Shown: positions 41,990 to 55,250 of the stretch, piece by piece
Numbering within the stretch: the stretch's first letter is position 1
Layout of the letters: every line of letters starts with the position of its first letter
The notes under the pieces: generated by a model
Seen by the model: only the letters and a program-made list of their open reading frames with translations
What the model was told of the DNA's origin: nothing
Database searches by the model: none
Assembly: GCA_026874595.1 (NCBI GenBank)
Contig: CM049306.1
Coordinates: forward strand, 32,256,019 to 32,320,018
Direction: 5' to 3'
DNA: 64,000 bases
From: Sipunculus nudus
Taxonomy: Eukaryota; Annelida; Sipuncula; Golfingiida; Sipunculidae
Program-made: the position numbers and the translations under genes

Positions 41990-44900
41990 CAGAGTTACAC
42001 TTGATGTAGAAAAGTGCTCAATACAGATAACGTTTACCTTACTCAGGCACCTAAGTCGAGCATATTAAAAACATACCTGACGATCGCCGGTGTGTAAACA
42101 TCGGCGTGAAACTCCGAGGAGTAACTCGATGTAACTTTGGCGTGTTTAACACACACACAAAGGGGTGACAAAGGGGTCCGCCTAGAGAACCTTTATAAAT
42201 TATGATCATATATGTTCATAGTAGTATTTCGCATAAATAAAAAAAAAAAATACTCTAACTAAAAACTGATAACTCTGCTTGTAAATAGTTTTTTTTTAAA
42301 TATTTTTGTTGTTGTTGCAAGAACAATATTTAGTACACTTACGCATACCATAGCAAGATATTTTATTGTACACTGAAAGGATAATACGGGGCGTACTACG
42401 AGAAACGCTGTAGTACGGAACGAGGCAATGTTTTCACCCGAGTCTGTTTTTCATTTTTCTGTTTTGTCATATGAGAGCTTATCATGATTCAGATGGGGAT
42501 GCTTAATGTAAGTTTGCGAATTTTATATCATGAAATGTTAATTATGATATTATTTATGACGAAGCTACCTGCAAGGTTTAAATTACCTCGATAAACATCT
42601 GAGTTCAGTTAAAAACATCATTCTACTGCCCATGTTTTTTATGTGTATGATATATCCAAATCAATTCGGAGATTTCAATATCTTTTCATGTGGAAGTTGG
42701 TGTTGAGACAATACAGTATTAGGCTAATGCCGATACTCTCGTGTGTGGAGGTAGAATATGCCTGCATGCCTGAAAAATTGCGGGGCAAAAGACTAGCGCC
42801 CCTGGCGGACAGCCTGTTCATTCCATTCATTCAATACAGCTGCGTTTGCACTGAGCATAGCGCTTTTCATAAAAAAAATTATCATGAAATTTAATAAGGT
42901 CTTGTCTTCATAGTCTCTTGATGAGCTGGAATTAAAATGGTAGCGTGACCGTGAAAAAGCTTAGAAATGACATTTTGCACTAGAACTTTATCTGAATTGT
43001 AAATGAACAGACTCGCTTGATAATCCAGGGCTTAGCTGTACATGATCTTTCATTTACGGATAAATGTCTAGTTTTGCAAATTTAATTTAATCATCCTTGC
43101 AGCATACCTAAAATAAATAGCATACCTAGAATCAATAGCATATATAAGCTGATATAGTGCGGATGGTCATAAAAGACAGTGCTAATGACCTTCTGGCTGA
43201 AAAACGCTTGCCTGCATAAATGGGCGTTCGGCTGTGCCAGCCAGTGGTTTTTCTCCTCCATTTATACGAGAGACTGCATTGGTGATATCCCGTATTTATT
43301 TTTGGCGGAGGGTAGCGACTGCTATCTAGATTTTCAAACCTACCTACAAGGCGCATCAATACCATGCCTAATATCTTGTTTTTGTTTAAATCAGTATTTT
43401 CTGTGTTTATAAATTTATCTGAGTATTGTATTCGCATTAAAGGTACTTGTTTACATATAAGCTATGTTTTCCGAATGATTTGACTGAGATTTGGTCCACG
43501 ATAACCTATAAAATGCTTACATATAACATATTTATGTCGCGGTGTTTTCTCTTTGATGATCACATATCCGACATAATAAAAACTGCACAATGGGACTAAA
43601 AGTGGTTTCGGCCAAGGTTTATGTAATTTTTAACGAAATGGGACCCCTGGGTCTATTCTGCAGACCATTATGTCCGTGTTCCGATTTTTATGCGGTTATT
43701 GTTGTATTCAAATGGTCTAACCTTAATGAAGGTATGATATTTCTTGCGCGGCTATTATCTGTAACCTAAGCCATGCAAGAGGAAACAGGGCCGTAAAGTT
43801 TCTCAATTAATGAAACCATTAGCAATAAAACACGCATTTGTATGCACAATATGGATTAAGTAATTTCCTGCTAACATTTCATTGGAATACTTGTTTATAT
43901 ATCTCTGACATGATTTTATAGCATGTTTATTCCAAAGAAATGTTTCGAAACTGTTAATTAATGTACACCGGAAGTCATGACATCCTGGGTCGTATGAGTA
44001 ATCTCGCCATTGATTGCAGAAGCGGATAAACAACATTACATCGGGTATGATTGATAAAGCAAAACTGAGATGAAAATCTTAAAAATAATGCTGTCTACCG
44101 GTGCCGTTAGGATCCCTAGACTCTAAATACAAGCTCTTAAAATCTTGGATTTTCAAGGAAGGAAATACAAATCACCTCTGTTTTTCTTGTGTTTCTTTAA
44201 GACCACATTGTATAGAGAAGGTCATTATATTATAGTAAAACTTAATGAAGCATCTTCGTGCATGCCATTGGCGAACTGAGCCGCGTACATACACTGAGTT
44301 TGTTACCTCCTATCTTTCCCTACATGGTATTTCTACAATGAAATGCCCTGGCTTGTAATTGAATTTCGAAAGAAATTTTCGTTTAGTGCTGTTGGGTTTA
44401 TGGTCATGTATATAAACTTTGTGCCTGTTGCTATCTGGATAAATGTAAGAGGCAACATTACAAAACAACCTGATGTCTACCAGACAGGGCTCCACTTTAA
44501 ATGACTTATTTCGTTAGAAACGTAGGCCTATATTTTTGGTTTTCTAATGCAAGTATTGGTTAATGACATGCTTGCGGCGCTGCCTGTTGAATAAGTATGA
44601 AGATAACTATATGATAATAATTCTAAGTAGTTCTCCGTCATTTTGTGGGTCTGTTTGTTTATTGTCACAAAACATTACGGATTTTTTTCTCTCTTTTTTT
44701 GTGCCGAGTTCAGTCTTAGTACAAGAAGTTTCCCCTGTGAACCCCATGTGACCATCTGCATAAAAACCATGTCTGTGACAAGACCACACATTAACAGACC
44801 TTCTCTGACATATATTTTATGAAAAATTAACAAGACCACAATTTTCAACTCAATCAAACTCAACCAACAGAATGTAAGCAATACACTTTAAACGCCGTCT

Positions 44901-45800
44901 GAACAAGAACGCATGACCCAGAACCGAGATTTGAATGGTAAATTAGGCCTTTCGATGTCTTCCTGGGACGTTAACGATTCATCAAAGCATCGTACCAGAC
45001 GTCCACGTAACACGGATGTACGCGAGCCATCATGGTCTGTGAATGCGTTGTCATGTCACACATATGGTATAGTATGAAGATGCATAAAACCTGAGGCGGA
45101 GGGTAAGGTCTGACTGCGCCATCTGTAGCAGCATAGCTGAACTATTCTAAAGCTGCTCCCCGGCTAATACGAGAATTTGAACAAGGTAATTAGTTTCGTC
45201 AAAGGTTTACGATTGACTCTAACATTAACAAAGAAACGTCTCGTTCAAAGTCATGTGGACTGATCTTTATCACGTTTTCAAGGTTGTTAATGTATTGAAA
45301 TGAAAGTATCGAAATGAATGCACTTGTTTCATATGACAAAGTTTGGACATTTAATTACTTCGCTCATCAACACTCTTTACGCAGTGGTCCCAATACATTT
45401 GTTTTCTATAACTGTTTCCACTTGACAACTTCTCGCACATCGCAGGTCTGGCAACTGCGTCTTAAAGGAACCTTTTCACATACCCTGTATGTTAAATATA
45501 CATGGAGTACAAAGTTTTCGCCTTACAATATTTTGTTATCTGAAAATATTTTGCACTTAACCCGGTTGCTGACTACTGTATACAAGTGGAAATAAACTTA
45601 TATTAGGCGCGATCAGTGGTGAAAAATATAAACCAGCGCGCACGCCACCTGGTTGCCGTACTGCGCAACTTTACAAATCCTTATTTTTCATGCTTCCAAC
45701 CGCTATTTTTTAATGTTTCTTTTTTCCGTGTTTTTTTTCTCCTTGTCTGGGAGTTGTCGCGTATCAGGATACATAACCTCATAAGTGCTCTCGTATCTGA
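41988..45800. other. Intergenic sequence, no gene recognised
   Basis: Somewhat less AT-rich than the introns, with many short open frames but none with a recognisable domain or exon-like splice signals at both ends. A phrase TTAAAGGAACCTTTTCACA at 45463 looks like part of a repeat family. Confidence 0.5.
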
Positions 45801-45824
45801 TTATTTGATAAGATAATTTTATTG

Positions 45825-45957
45825 AAGCCTTTCTAAATAATTTTTGTATACAACTTTGATCCCGAATTATTACGTATATTTTTCTGAATGTCTTATTGGC
45901 AACCCAACAGACATGCTTATAAAGCCTTCTGCCCATGATTTTAATAAGGGCTTTACG
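45825..45957 (+). repeat. Dispersed repeat, direct copy 1
   Basis: It shares ACAACTTTGATCCCGAATTA and CTTATAAAGCCTTCTGCCCATGA in order with 47845-47950. Divergence is high, and no ends are visible. Confidence 0.6.
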
Positions 45958-46669
45958 TCGCACAGATAGTGATTCGTGTGTGTCGGGGGGGGGGGGGGTT
46001 ATGTGGGATTAATAGCTATAAAATAATGATGAAACAGAAGTTTGTTTACTTGTTTAAATAAATTGAAAGCAACAGGTAAAGGGTAGGTCATATCACTTAT
46101 CTTGTGCGCCGTAACAGGACATTCGTGTCCTTACGTTACCATTTCCTAAAGTATTCTCTATAAATTAGCTGCATTACGACCAAAATGATGTACATCTCTT
46201 TGAAGAAGAAATAAATATAAATTATAGAAAGAACGCTGTTTGTCAACAGCTGAGCAGGATCATTGAGATACAAGAGGCATCTGCCTGTTAGTTAGTATGT
46301 AAATTGAAAGTGCTCATCGGCATAAACACATTAACCTATTTCATCACCCGTATTGTCCCGCGGGCCACCAGCAATTATGTCCGGCATTGAGTCTGGACGG
46401 AGGCTGTTACCCTCGTTTTATCTAAAGCAAAACGTGATAAATAAACTTTCATGGTCATATTAAAAAAACACTTATTATTTTTTAGATAAAAAAAACAAAA
46501 ACAAAAAAACAAGCGGGTCTCGTTTGTTTTGACCCCGAAGTTCCGCTGGTCAAAAATCCGCTAGACGTACGCATGTTAAGAGTCATTGAAAAGGTATTAA
46601 ATTGTAAAGTGTACACATGATCTCCTCTGACGCTAATGCATGCATACAAACATGATAATCGAAGGAATG

Positions 46670-47100
46670 GAATGCTGTGGTTGGATTCCTTTTCGTGGGA
46701 TTAAAATTTCGCGATTATCATTTTATAATTGTTCGCGAGGGTTTTTTTTGCGATCTGCCCATAGTGTAAACTACACAAAGTGTATATCTATTACCATCAG
46801 ATCTAGTTAAAGAATCTGTACGGAAATCGTTAAAAAATTAGAAAACGACTGAAGGCATCATACAAATGGATTCTTGGTTATTATCTGCAAATCATGTGAA
46901 AGATTTGATATCATTTATTTTAGCAGTCTCTGATTTAAGGGTAACATACGTGAAATGTTATTATTTATATATTAATATTTTGCTTTACGACTTCCTTTCG
47001 ACGATTGGGCATCGTATTCACGAGGGTTTTATTTTAGCGAAAATTTCCCTATCGCGAATAGCGCAAATTTGAATCAATCGCGAAAAAAAAGTCCGTGGGT
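46670..47100. repeat. Possible inverted-repeat element rich in TCGCGA
   Basis: The left part has TTTTCGTGGGATT, AAATTTCGCGATT and GTTCGCGAGGGTTTT. The right part, on the other strand, has AACCCACGGAC, TTTTTTCGCGATTGATT and ATTCGCGATAGGG. The arms match only loosely and I found no clear target duplication. Confidence 0.4.
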
Positions 47101-47844
47101 TGCTTGTCTCCATTTAAATTAATCAGACAATACTAAACAACAACCAAATAAATATACCTCAATAATATTAAGTCTTATAATAACTTGCAAAGACGTTATC
47201 AAACGACGTATAAGAGTCGGCATAACAAGACTCTAAACCATGAAACCCCATATCTTTTCTTTAGCAAGTGACTTTTCGTTTTTCCGGGAGTTGTAAAGGG
47301 TATTTTTGCACAGATCGAAAACCCAGTCTCCTGAACATTGCAAAGATACCCAGTTAAACAATTAAGAATACACGTGGTACAAAGAGGTAGTATAAAACAT
47401 AAGATCTCTGGTTATATTAAAATCATTTGACCATTTGGTGGTGAGTTGTTTAGGCGTATACGATTTTATCTTTCGACTCAAAATTTGTCTCAGTCAGGAA
47501 AAAATACTTCCAAGGCATGAATTGTCTAGGCTCTAGGAGGATTAAATCGAGATCTTAATCGAGATTATTCCTGTGATACTTTCTGTGGACACAGAGTTTT
47601 GTTTTGTCAAAGTGATGTTTTCAATAATGGACTTCAGACAAGGTACAGTACACCGTTAAACATGAATATTGTATACTTATTGTTCATTTGTTTTACATCA
47701 AAGTTCCTGCCAGACACCCAGTAAGCCATAAAATGGCTTTATGCGTAAAATAAGCTTATAGTAAAACTCAAGATAGATAAATCTTAAGATCTTTCGTGTG
47801 AACTTATTCAATAATGAAGATTTCTTTTTGTTTTATTTAAAAAG

Positions 47845-47950
47845 TTGACCTTTGTATGCAACTTTGATCCCGGATTATGACATATTTTCCTGATTGTTTA
47901 ATTAATAACTCGACCAGCTTGGTTATAAAGCCTGCAGACAATCATTAAGA
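47845..47950 (+). repeat. Dispersed repeat, direct copy 2
   Basis: It has GCAACTTTGATCCCGGATTA and GGTTATAAAGCCTGCAGACA, matching 45825-45957. It lies just left of copy B of the inverted pair, so the two may belong to one larger repeat. Confidence 0.6.
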
Positions 47951-48044
47951 AGAATTAATTTTATCAGTAAGTCTATTATATATTTTCATTGCGGCAGACC
48001 AGTTAAAGTATATGTATATATATATTAATAAAAAAACCTGTGAT

Positions 48045-48405
48045 TGCAAAAATCATGTTATAGAGAAGTTATGGCAGACTTTTTCCCAATCCTGACACAA
48101 AGACTATAAACGCCCAACTCCAACGTCATTGCTATCAGCGTATTAAGAATTTCTCCAAGACACGACGCCCATGTTAAGAGAATTTCAAATTATGGTCTAA
48201 ATGTTTATGGATATGTCTCTGGATTCCCAAGCACGCTGGATCCATTGAAATACCCGACGGAAAATTTCTGCTTGTGTGAGATTAAACATAACTCAAATTA
48301 AGAAGAATCACATGAAATTATGATTATATTGTCACCTGATACGTGACCTGGCGTCTTAGTCTGAAATGAAGACGGGGACCATTAGACCTTTCCATGTCCA
48401 AAAGG
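48045..48405 (-). repeat. Dispersed repeat, copy B of an inverted pair
   Basis: Its reverse complement follows 38585-38945 for about 360 bases, sharing CTAATGGTC, GACTAAGACGCC, CGTATCAGGT, TTAATTTGAGT and AAAAAGTCTGCCATAAC. Copy A carries an extra AT-rich stretch near 38745-38800. Confidence 0.8.
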
Positions 48406-48421
48406 CTTCGCTGATTAAAAC

Positions 48422-49480
48422 TAATGAAGCAGGATAACAATCAATGTTCATTAGACGTGGATCCAATTAACTATGTGACATGTTGCCTGGCGTATGAAAT
48501 ATTTAATTTTAGATATGAATAGTTCATTAAATTAATAAAAATGAGCAGACATGGTCGGTAATCAAACAAGTAGACACGCCTGTCAATATTTAGAAGCTGA
48601 TGTGATTTATATTTTCTCAGATATCGTGTCGTGTATGAGTTGTTTAAGCAAAGACAAACGGACGGACATGCAGACATCATACCCGCCTTTGCTTCCCCCC
48701 CCCCCCCCCCCCGCTGACTACTGTGCTCCCCTTAAAGTTATTATTCATTCATTCACAATCTAAGAATAAGATTATTAATATAAGCATTAACAGTTTTTGA
48801 ACAGTACTGCTGAATAAATTTTATTTCTTGCAATTGACAGTTGTTACTACGGTTATTAATGAAACCTCGTCAGTAATCATGATTCTTTAGTAATTATGCT
48901 GAAATGAAATCCAATGAAAACATTTATTATTTTCATGAAGGATTACATGTTACTTGGGTATTTATATGTTAATTTGAAATAAAGCAAATAAGGCAGATTT
49001 ACAATATATTTGATTTTAAAGGAAATAACAGATGCCAAATGCTTTACACTAAGCTCTTTGAAATGAAATTACCTGTCATCATTTACTATGGAACCTAATG
49101 TCATCAGAAAGGTACCACTCGTCCAGAGGATTATTTGGAATGTCAGCATTGGCTGATAATGACACCTGATATTTGACAACATGCCGTGAATTGAATTCAC
49201 AAAAACGGATGATATACATAGAGAATATATCAAAATATGATCAGGTTATATAAACCATATATGGTGATATTTAAAATACATATGATTTAATCATTAGAAA
49301 TGAATCTGAGTGATAAAAATATGAATTTTAATTTGAACTTTAAATTTGAAATATAAAAAAAAAAATTTAAAGTCAACCAGGAACAATTCTGGGGCTGCAA
49401 ATATAATCTGCATCGGCAATTACATTTACTCATGTGACCATGTACTCATAACATTTGGCGATTATAGTTCCAGTCGATTC
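48422..49480. other. Intergenic sequence, no gene recognised
   Basis: AT-rich, with a C run of about 18 at 48694-48711. Nothing recognised. Confidence 0.6.
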
Positions 49481-49689
49481 TGAGATTGTAAAATGCCAAA
49501 CGACTAAGTCATCTAAAAAATCAAATATATCGGAATAAGAGAGAGATTGTTCCTGGGAAAATATCTCTGAAATATTAGACAATTTGGCTGACCAGTAACG
49601 CACAAGAAGATTTTATATTTATTTAGCTTTTCACCTATAAAAGCTAAGTAAATGCAGATAGCAAAAAAATAAACAAAATCAAATATAGC

Positions 49690-49985
49690 TTTTTTCGATG
49701 ACTGATTGTATGGCATAAAATTTGGTGATGCAAGCTTCTACCGTTTTGGAGATAGAATGCGTTAATGTACGGACGACGGACGACGCCACGCCATCGCAAA
49801 AGCCTACAGGTTCGCTAAAAAAAATGATGATATGAACATAATCAGGTGGGTAGACAAATAAGTCAGCCTCACAGTTTAATATTAAGTGTATATTGAAGTG
49901 TAGTTGTTTCTTAGATATCTTGACGAATATAAAATTGTTACGGACAGACAGACTGACGAAAGGACAGACATCTCTATATATATAT
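49690..49985. repeat. Repeat fragment with ACGGACGACGGACG tail
   Basis: It contains AAAATTTGGTGATGCAAGC, then TACGGACGACGGACGACGCC, CATCGCAAAAGCC, and later GGACAGACAGACTGACG. It resembles the short GGACGGACG-containing phrases that end the dispersed repeats in the ACOX introns and at 62.1 kb. Confidence 0.45.
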
Positions 49986-51170
49986 TCCCCCTCCGCTTAG
50001 TACTCAGCACAAAATTTGTTATTTATTCGTTTTAAACTTAATAGCATAAGCAGAGCTTTCAGTATTAATAGACCAAGAAAGGTCGAGTTAATAAAAAATG
50101 ATTAAGTGTATGGGTTACTTGATACACTTTTTTTATTTCAAAACAAAATACAAACAATATTGCAGTAATGTACAAATAATATAACTTGCATGACAGACAT
50201 TACAAAAAAGTCACCACAGCAAAATTACGTAAATCTGTTTCACATAACATATATTACAAATTAACAGACAAGAACATCCACAAAGATGCAGAGAAAATTT
50301 AATCAGAAAATTCGGTTTGTTTCTCCGATAATACTATAATACTAAAACTTATTCCACAAAGTTTTATGTAGACTTAACTTACCTTTTGATATAGCTACAT
50401 CGTTTTCAACACAATTATATGTTTTAATAAAGTGAACGGTACCGTTAATAGTGAAATACTGTTTTATTATATTGAAGTATATTTATAATATTTCGTAAGA
50501 AGTATAAATTTATCTAACAATTTATCTGTGCTGTTATTCAAAATTATTTACTATCAAAAATCATATGTATGTATTGAAACTCTTCAACAAAAATGAAAAC
50601 TTTGTCCTCAAATCTTTTACAATTGTGCAATCAATAAAAACATGTAATAATGTTTCTTTGTTCTTTTTACAGAAAATACAACTATCCTGATCTTATATTC
50701 CTGTTTTTACAAGGAAAGGGTTAAAGTTTAAAACCCTATGCAATATTTTTAATTTGAAATTTAACTTTAGATGGTATCCAGGTTTATATTTAAATTCTAT
50801 CTATCTCATTGTCTCATTTATAGTTTTGTTGAAATAGTTATCCAACCGATATTTCTGAAAGCTTTCAGTAAATTATTTTGATTACATACTTCCAAATCTT
50901 TTTGCCATTTTAAGTACTTTGAACTTAAGATCTCTATTTTTTTCTTATCATTTCGCTATAAATCGATTTAACAGGTTAACCTTTTTGTAATAACTAACTG
51001 ATATTACTTTCAAATTTTTGTTCACAAACATAGTCATAAGGGCAATTTATTTTTTAATTTTATATGGATTATAAATCATTTGGTTTATTTCAATACCATA
51101 AATTCTTTTTATTTTTTGGTAATTATACAATGTAAAAAAATGTTCACAATCTTTGTCAAATGGTATATAT

Positions 51171-51949
51171 TGTTACATCTGTCTCTTGACATTCTGATTC
51201 GGCTGTTCGCGCTCTTTGAACGCGTGTCTTGTATTGTTCTTTGGGCGCGTGTGCATTATGTATTGTTGTGTTCTTTGGATTGTTCGTGAAATAGAAGTTT
51301 CTAGGCTTGAGAAGTGAGGGATGAGAAGCTATACATTAGGGGCTGTGTTTAGAGCCCAGGGAGGTGAGAAAAAATATTCCAGCGGTTACGGAAGAGTGTG
51401 AGTCAGTTTGTGGACCTTTCCGATAAATACAGAATTAATAGATATTCTTCAAAATTTTTAATGGATTTTATTCAGTCTTCAGTTTGCCTTTGGAATTAAT
51501 ACCAGAATTTCAGTTTTGGATTACAGATTGTTTTCGGGATTACATTGGACTATTTTTCTCTGAGAAGGTTTACGGGAACTGTTCATCTGGATTATATGTT
51601 TAAAGGACTTGTTGAGCGTGACAGTGGTGGTATCCAGTGAAGCCTAGGATCCGGACACTCTGGTACTGTACACTTTATTTATTTGTTATACTGTGTAACT
51701 GTACTGATTTACTGTTATTCTGTTGTTATACTGTGTACTTGTATTGATTTAGTGTATTGTAATGTTTTTTAAAAAAAATGTTTGTAATGTTTAAAGAATA
51801 AATTTTAATTATTTGTTATAAAAAAAACTCTGACTTCTTTATTCATTCCCCTAGACATTTCACGCTGCCTAGTGTTACAATATCTGATTTTTATTTCCGC
51901 CACAAAATTTATGCTCGTCACGACTACGTTGTTGTTAGGTTTCGTAACA
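51171..51949 (+). mobile_element. Solo LTR, copy 2 (779 bp)
   Basis: It starts TGTTACATCTG and ends TTTCGTAACA, with ATAT on both sides, compatible with a 4-5-bp duplication in a TA-rich target. A decayed TATA region (TATACATTA, about 51330) and AATAAA (51797-51802) mark the U3 and R parts. Homology to 26586-27453 is strong from TTCTTTGGATTGTTCG onward. It interrupts the LINE remnant, and no coding interior is present, so it is a recombination-derived solo LTR. Confidence 0.88.
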
Positions 51950-52199
51950 ATATATATAATCCATGTATCATACCATTTTTTATCAAATACACTTTTACCA
52001 TTAATTCATATGTGGAAATTTATCCATAATGATTGATTTACATATTCATTTGTGTATAGCAATTATTCTTGCACCAATCTTGTATTATTTTTCCAAAAAT
52101 GTTTACTTTCCTCAATTAATGTAACTGATCTAGATCATCAGCTTAAACATTACATGTACTTGTTAATAAATATTTAGTTACGTTATTCAGGTTATGATT

Positions 52200-53290
52200 A
52201 ATGAACTGTCCCCAGTCTTCACTCATAACCAATTTAATAGTCTATTCATCCACAGATTTTTTTGTTGCTTGCAGCTTTGACCGGAAATCAATCATATCCA
52301 GTCCACCATTATCTTTAGATGATATTAAGGTTTATCTTTTAATTCTATTTATCTTACTGTCTCATATAAAGTTGTACAGGATTGTTTTTATTTCTTTTAT
52401 AATGGAGGCAGGTGCATTTGGTATAATAGAAATTTGAAACTGTGACTGAGAGACCAAAAAGTGTCAATTGTCGTTTAGACCATTTGTCTACTAAATCATT
52501 TTATTTTCAATTATTTTTAGGATATTACATGTTGAGCATTCTCTATCTCTATACCTTTAATATTCACATTATGTCGAATTCTCGATGCTTAAACTTCTTC
52601 ACAAATTATAAATAAATATGGTGACATTGGGCAGCCTTGCCATACTCCTCTGCTTATTGGAAAGGAGATGAAGCTCCATCCATTATTAATGACACAAGAT
52701 GATGTGTCTGTATAAAATCTCAACCCTCTTAAAAATGTAGTCCCAAATTAAAATGATGAAGTGTGTTATTTATAAAAAAACAACATTCTAATAAATCAAA
52801 AACATTTTCAAAATCAATCATCACTAAATTAGCTTTAATCTTAATGTTATTGAAATAGTAATTTCATATTTGATTCGATTAAGGTTTTTTAAGGATTTTT
52901 TTCACAAATCCAGTTTGATTTGGGTGATTTATTCGTTGGACGTCCGACTGCAATCTTCGTGCTATACATTTAGTGAGTAACTGGTTATCAATATTAAGTA
53001 AAGATATTGGTCTCCTGTTTTTAAGTTTTAGTGGATCATTTTGGGGGGAATCAATGGATAATGATTCCTTGGCGCTGTGAGATATTAAGCTTTCTTTCTC
53101 TGAATGAGTATTGATAAGCAGTCATCACATCATGTTCAATATTTCCGGAAATATCTATAGAATTCAGCTGTTAGACCATCTGTTCCCGGGGTTTTCTCAT
53201 TATCGAAAGATTTCAGACACTCCAAACTTTCATTTCCTAATAAGTTAAGGATGCCCCACTAAATTTAAATTTAATTATTTCCCATAATAA
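52200..53290 (-). pseudogene. LINE reverse transcriptase remnant
   Basis: In order along the minus strand are KTPGTDGLTAEFYRYF (near 53170-53200), LKNRRPISLLNIDNQLLTKC (about 52965-53030), QTGFVKK (about 52890-52915), RGVWQGCPMSPYLFIICEEV (about 52590-52660), KRQLTLFG (about 52460) and GGLDMIDF (about 52290-52310). These are standard L1/Tx1 polymerase blocks. Only about 60 bases separate IKGIEIENAQ from KRQLTLFG, so the palm segment that holds the YADD active site has been deleted. Confidence 0.82.
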
Positions 53291-53986
53291 AGCTGAATTA
53301 GCACTTTAACTATATTCTTTAGTTTCTTTAATAATCTCCTTTATGAGTTATATATATTCTTAAAATTCAAAAGGTTAAAATGAAACTTTCAGAAGCCTGG
53401 TCCTCTTTTATTTAATTTCACATCATTTGTAATTGTAGCAACAGATTGATTAGTTTTAAAACCTGGTTGAATATCTGTTTTAATTTCATGTGCATGTTTT
53501 GAAAGCCCCTTTAAAGTAAGTATAAAATCCAACCAATATATGAAAGGTTTAAGGGACTGATCTTTTCAAGGTATACTGTGATTTATGCGGAGGTTGTTTG
53601 CGCCATTTGTCGATTCAGTCTATTTTTTTATCCATGAATTTACCATTAATATATATATAAAGCAGGGTCATCATTATTAGGTCCGTAAATATAACAAAGT
53701 AAGTCTAGTTTCTTCTAATGTAATGTCAAGTATTATAAATTGACCATCTAAACCAAGTTTGATATATTTGATTTTAATGTTGACAATATTTTTAGTAAGA
53801 TACACACTCCTTTGGCATTAACTGTTCCATAAGAAAATATAATTTACCATCAAATTTAGAAATGCACTTATTTTCTTCTTTCTGGGTACTTTGAGTTCCT
53901 GTTAAATTATAGGATTTTGTTCAAGCAGCCAATGAAATGCTTCCCTAGTATAGGTATTTTGTCTCATAAACCTCTAATAATAAGTG

Positions 53987-54050
53987 TAATTCTATTTCAC
54001 CATTGGTACTCTGAGACCATATGAGATGGTAAACCTATCTCTTTGGTTAA
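53987..54050 (+). repeat. DIRS-like left terminal repeat
   Basis: Complementary to 60051-60092 (outer part) and 60254-60286 (inner part). It starts exactly where the LINE remnant stops, which fits insertion into the LINE. DIRS elements do not make target duplications, and none is seen. Confidence 0.75.
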
Positions 54051-54477
54051 TTTGGGTATACGTTTCGAGGTTTAGTGTTCTGTAAACTATAGGCGTGGCC
54101 CAGAGATTAAACAGGAACTCTCATTTGGTTTGTTTTTGGATTATAATGGCAAACATTTTGGGTGAGTACACCTTTTGTAATTGTTATCGTGTCCCATTCA
54201 GATTCAGAGGAAGAGTTGTCTGATGGTCATGAGGAAAAAACATATTAGGCTAGAGGCCAATGAAGGCCACCTTCCTAGCCAGGTATCTGCAGGCCCAAAT
54301 AAAGGGCAGCCTTTAGCAGATGACGAGAACATCACTAATCAGCAATTATTGCAACTAATCATGAGTCAGCAGGAGTCGTTGAAGAAACAGAATGACAAAA
54401 TTGATGGGCTTATCAGCAAGCTTAGTCAAGGTAAAGCCCAACCAAGTAGAGATAATGGTACGGAGGATGTGGCTGCC

Positions 54478-55250
54478 ATCATTGATGAATTATGTCAATG
54501 ATTATGATTCAGTATCGGAAACAGGGTCTGACGATTTCCTAGGTGAAATCTTTAATTCCCTAGAGGATAACGAAAAGGTAGGCCCTAAACCAACAGATAA
54601 ATTACTTAAGATTGCCACAGAAACTTGGGAGGGTTTTGCAGACAAGCTAAAAGTGGAGGAAAAATTAAAATCCTATCCTAAACCTGAAAATTATAGGCCT
54701 ACAGAGGCGTGAAAATAAACCATGAGGTATGGAACTTGATGCCTGAAAAACGGCAAATGATCGATGTCAGGATCTAAAATAGTAAAAAGAAAATGACCCA
54801 AGCTGCTTCTGTAGCGATCCTTCAAGTTATGGGTACGCTTTCGGAGTCCCTTAAATCAAAAGAATGTCATCCAAGTTCCATCAAGGATTTAATTAGGAAA
54901 ATGTCTGATGCTCTTATGCTCAGTAGCCGTGGCAGGCATGAACTGTCTTATGTCAGAAGAGAGCTGTACAGACCATTCTTGTCTCCTTAGGTTTACCCTC
55001 TGTTTGGGGAAGATATCCCAAAACAGGTGGAAGACATCAACAAATATAACAAGATGCAGGAACAAATCAGGCCTAAGAAAAGGAAACAATTTGATTATGA
55101 GGGAGACTACAAACCTCGTCAAAAACAGGCAAAAAACTAGGGAGTGGGCCTCACCACCACAAAATGAATCAACAGGGAAAGACAGGCCAGAATCCTAAGA
55201 AAAGGTACAACAAGTATAACAATCAAACCAGCTACGGAAACCCATTTTAC
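54478..55250 (+). pseudogene. DIRS-like Gag remnant
   Basis: Frames read NDYDSVSETGSDDFLGEIFN, then ATETWEGFADKL (54478-54712), then MTQAASVAILQVMGTLSESL through SSRGRHELSYVRRELYRPFL (54793-54987). YPLFGEDIPKQVEDINKYNK and a Lys/Gln/Asn-rich C-terminus ending at about 55252 follow. The RRE.xRP and LFGEDI pattern is typical of DIRS-group Gag proteins. The weaker open frame 54181-54501 upstream may be its N-terminal part. Stops and frame changes break the protein at least three times. Confidence 0.7.

Larger units (their letters stand above)
50127..53986 (-). mobile_element. Decayed L1/Tx1-like LINE (interrupted)
   Basis: Minus-strand remnants appear in the correct order. An endonuclease piece at about 53690-53960 reads, across frames, like GTQSTQKEENK, then GKLYF, KGVC and GRFI-like blocks. 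Reverse transcriptase follows (52200-53290), then a C-terminal Cys-rich block CIFCKKNKETLLHVFIDC (50580-50692). The left end is a T-rich stretch near 50127-50140, consistent with an A-rich 3' tail. Many stops and frameshifts make it a fossil. A solo LTR splits it at 51171-51949, and its 5' side stops at the DIRS-like repeat at 53987. Confidence 0.8.

Noticed and set aside
26586-51949. Reading the two homologous LTRs as the ends of one giant retrotransposon
   Set aside because: They are 24 kb apart and much diverged, each is flanked by its own ATAT target, and the sequence between has no gag-pol and contains unrelated elements.
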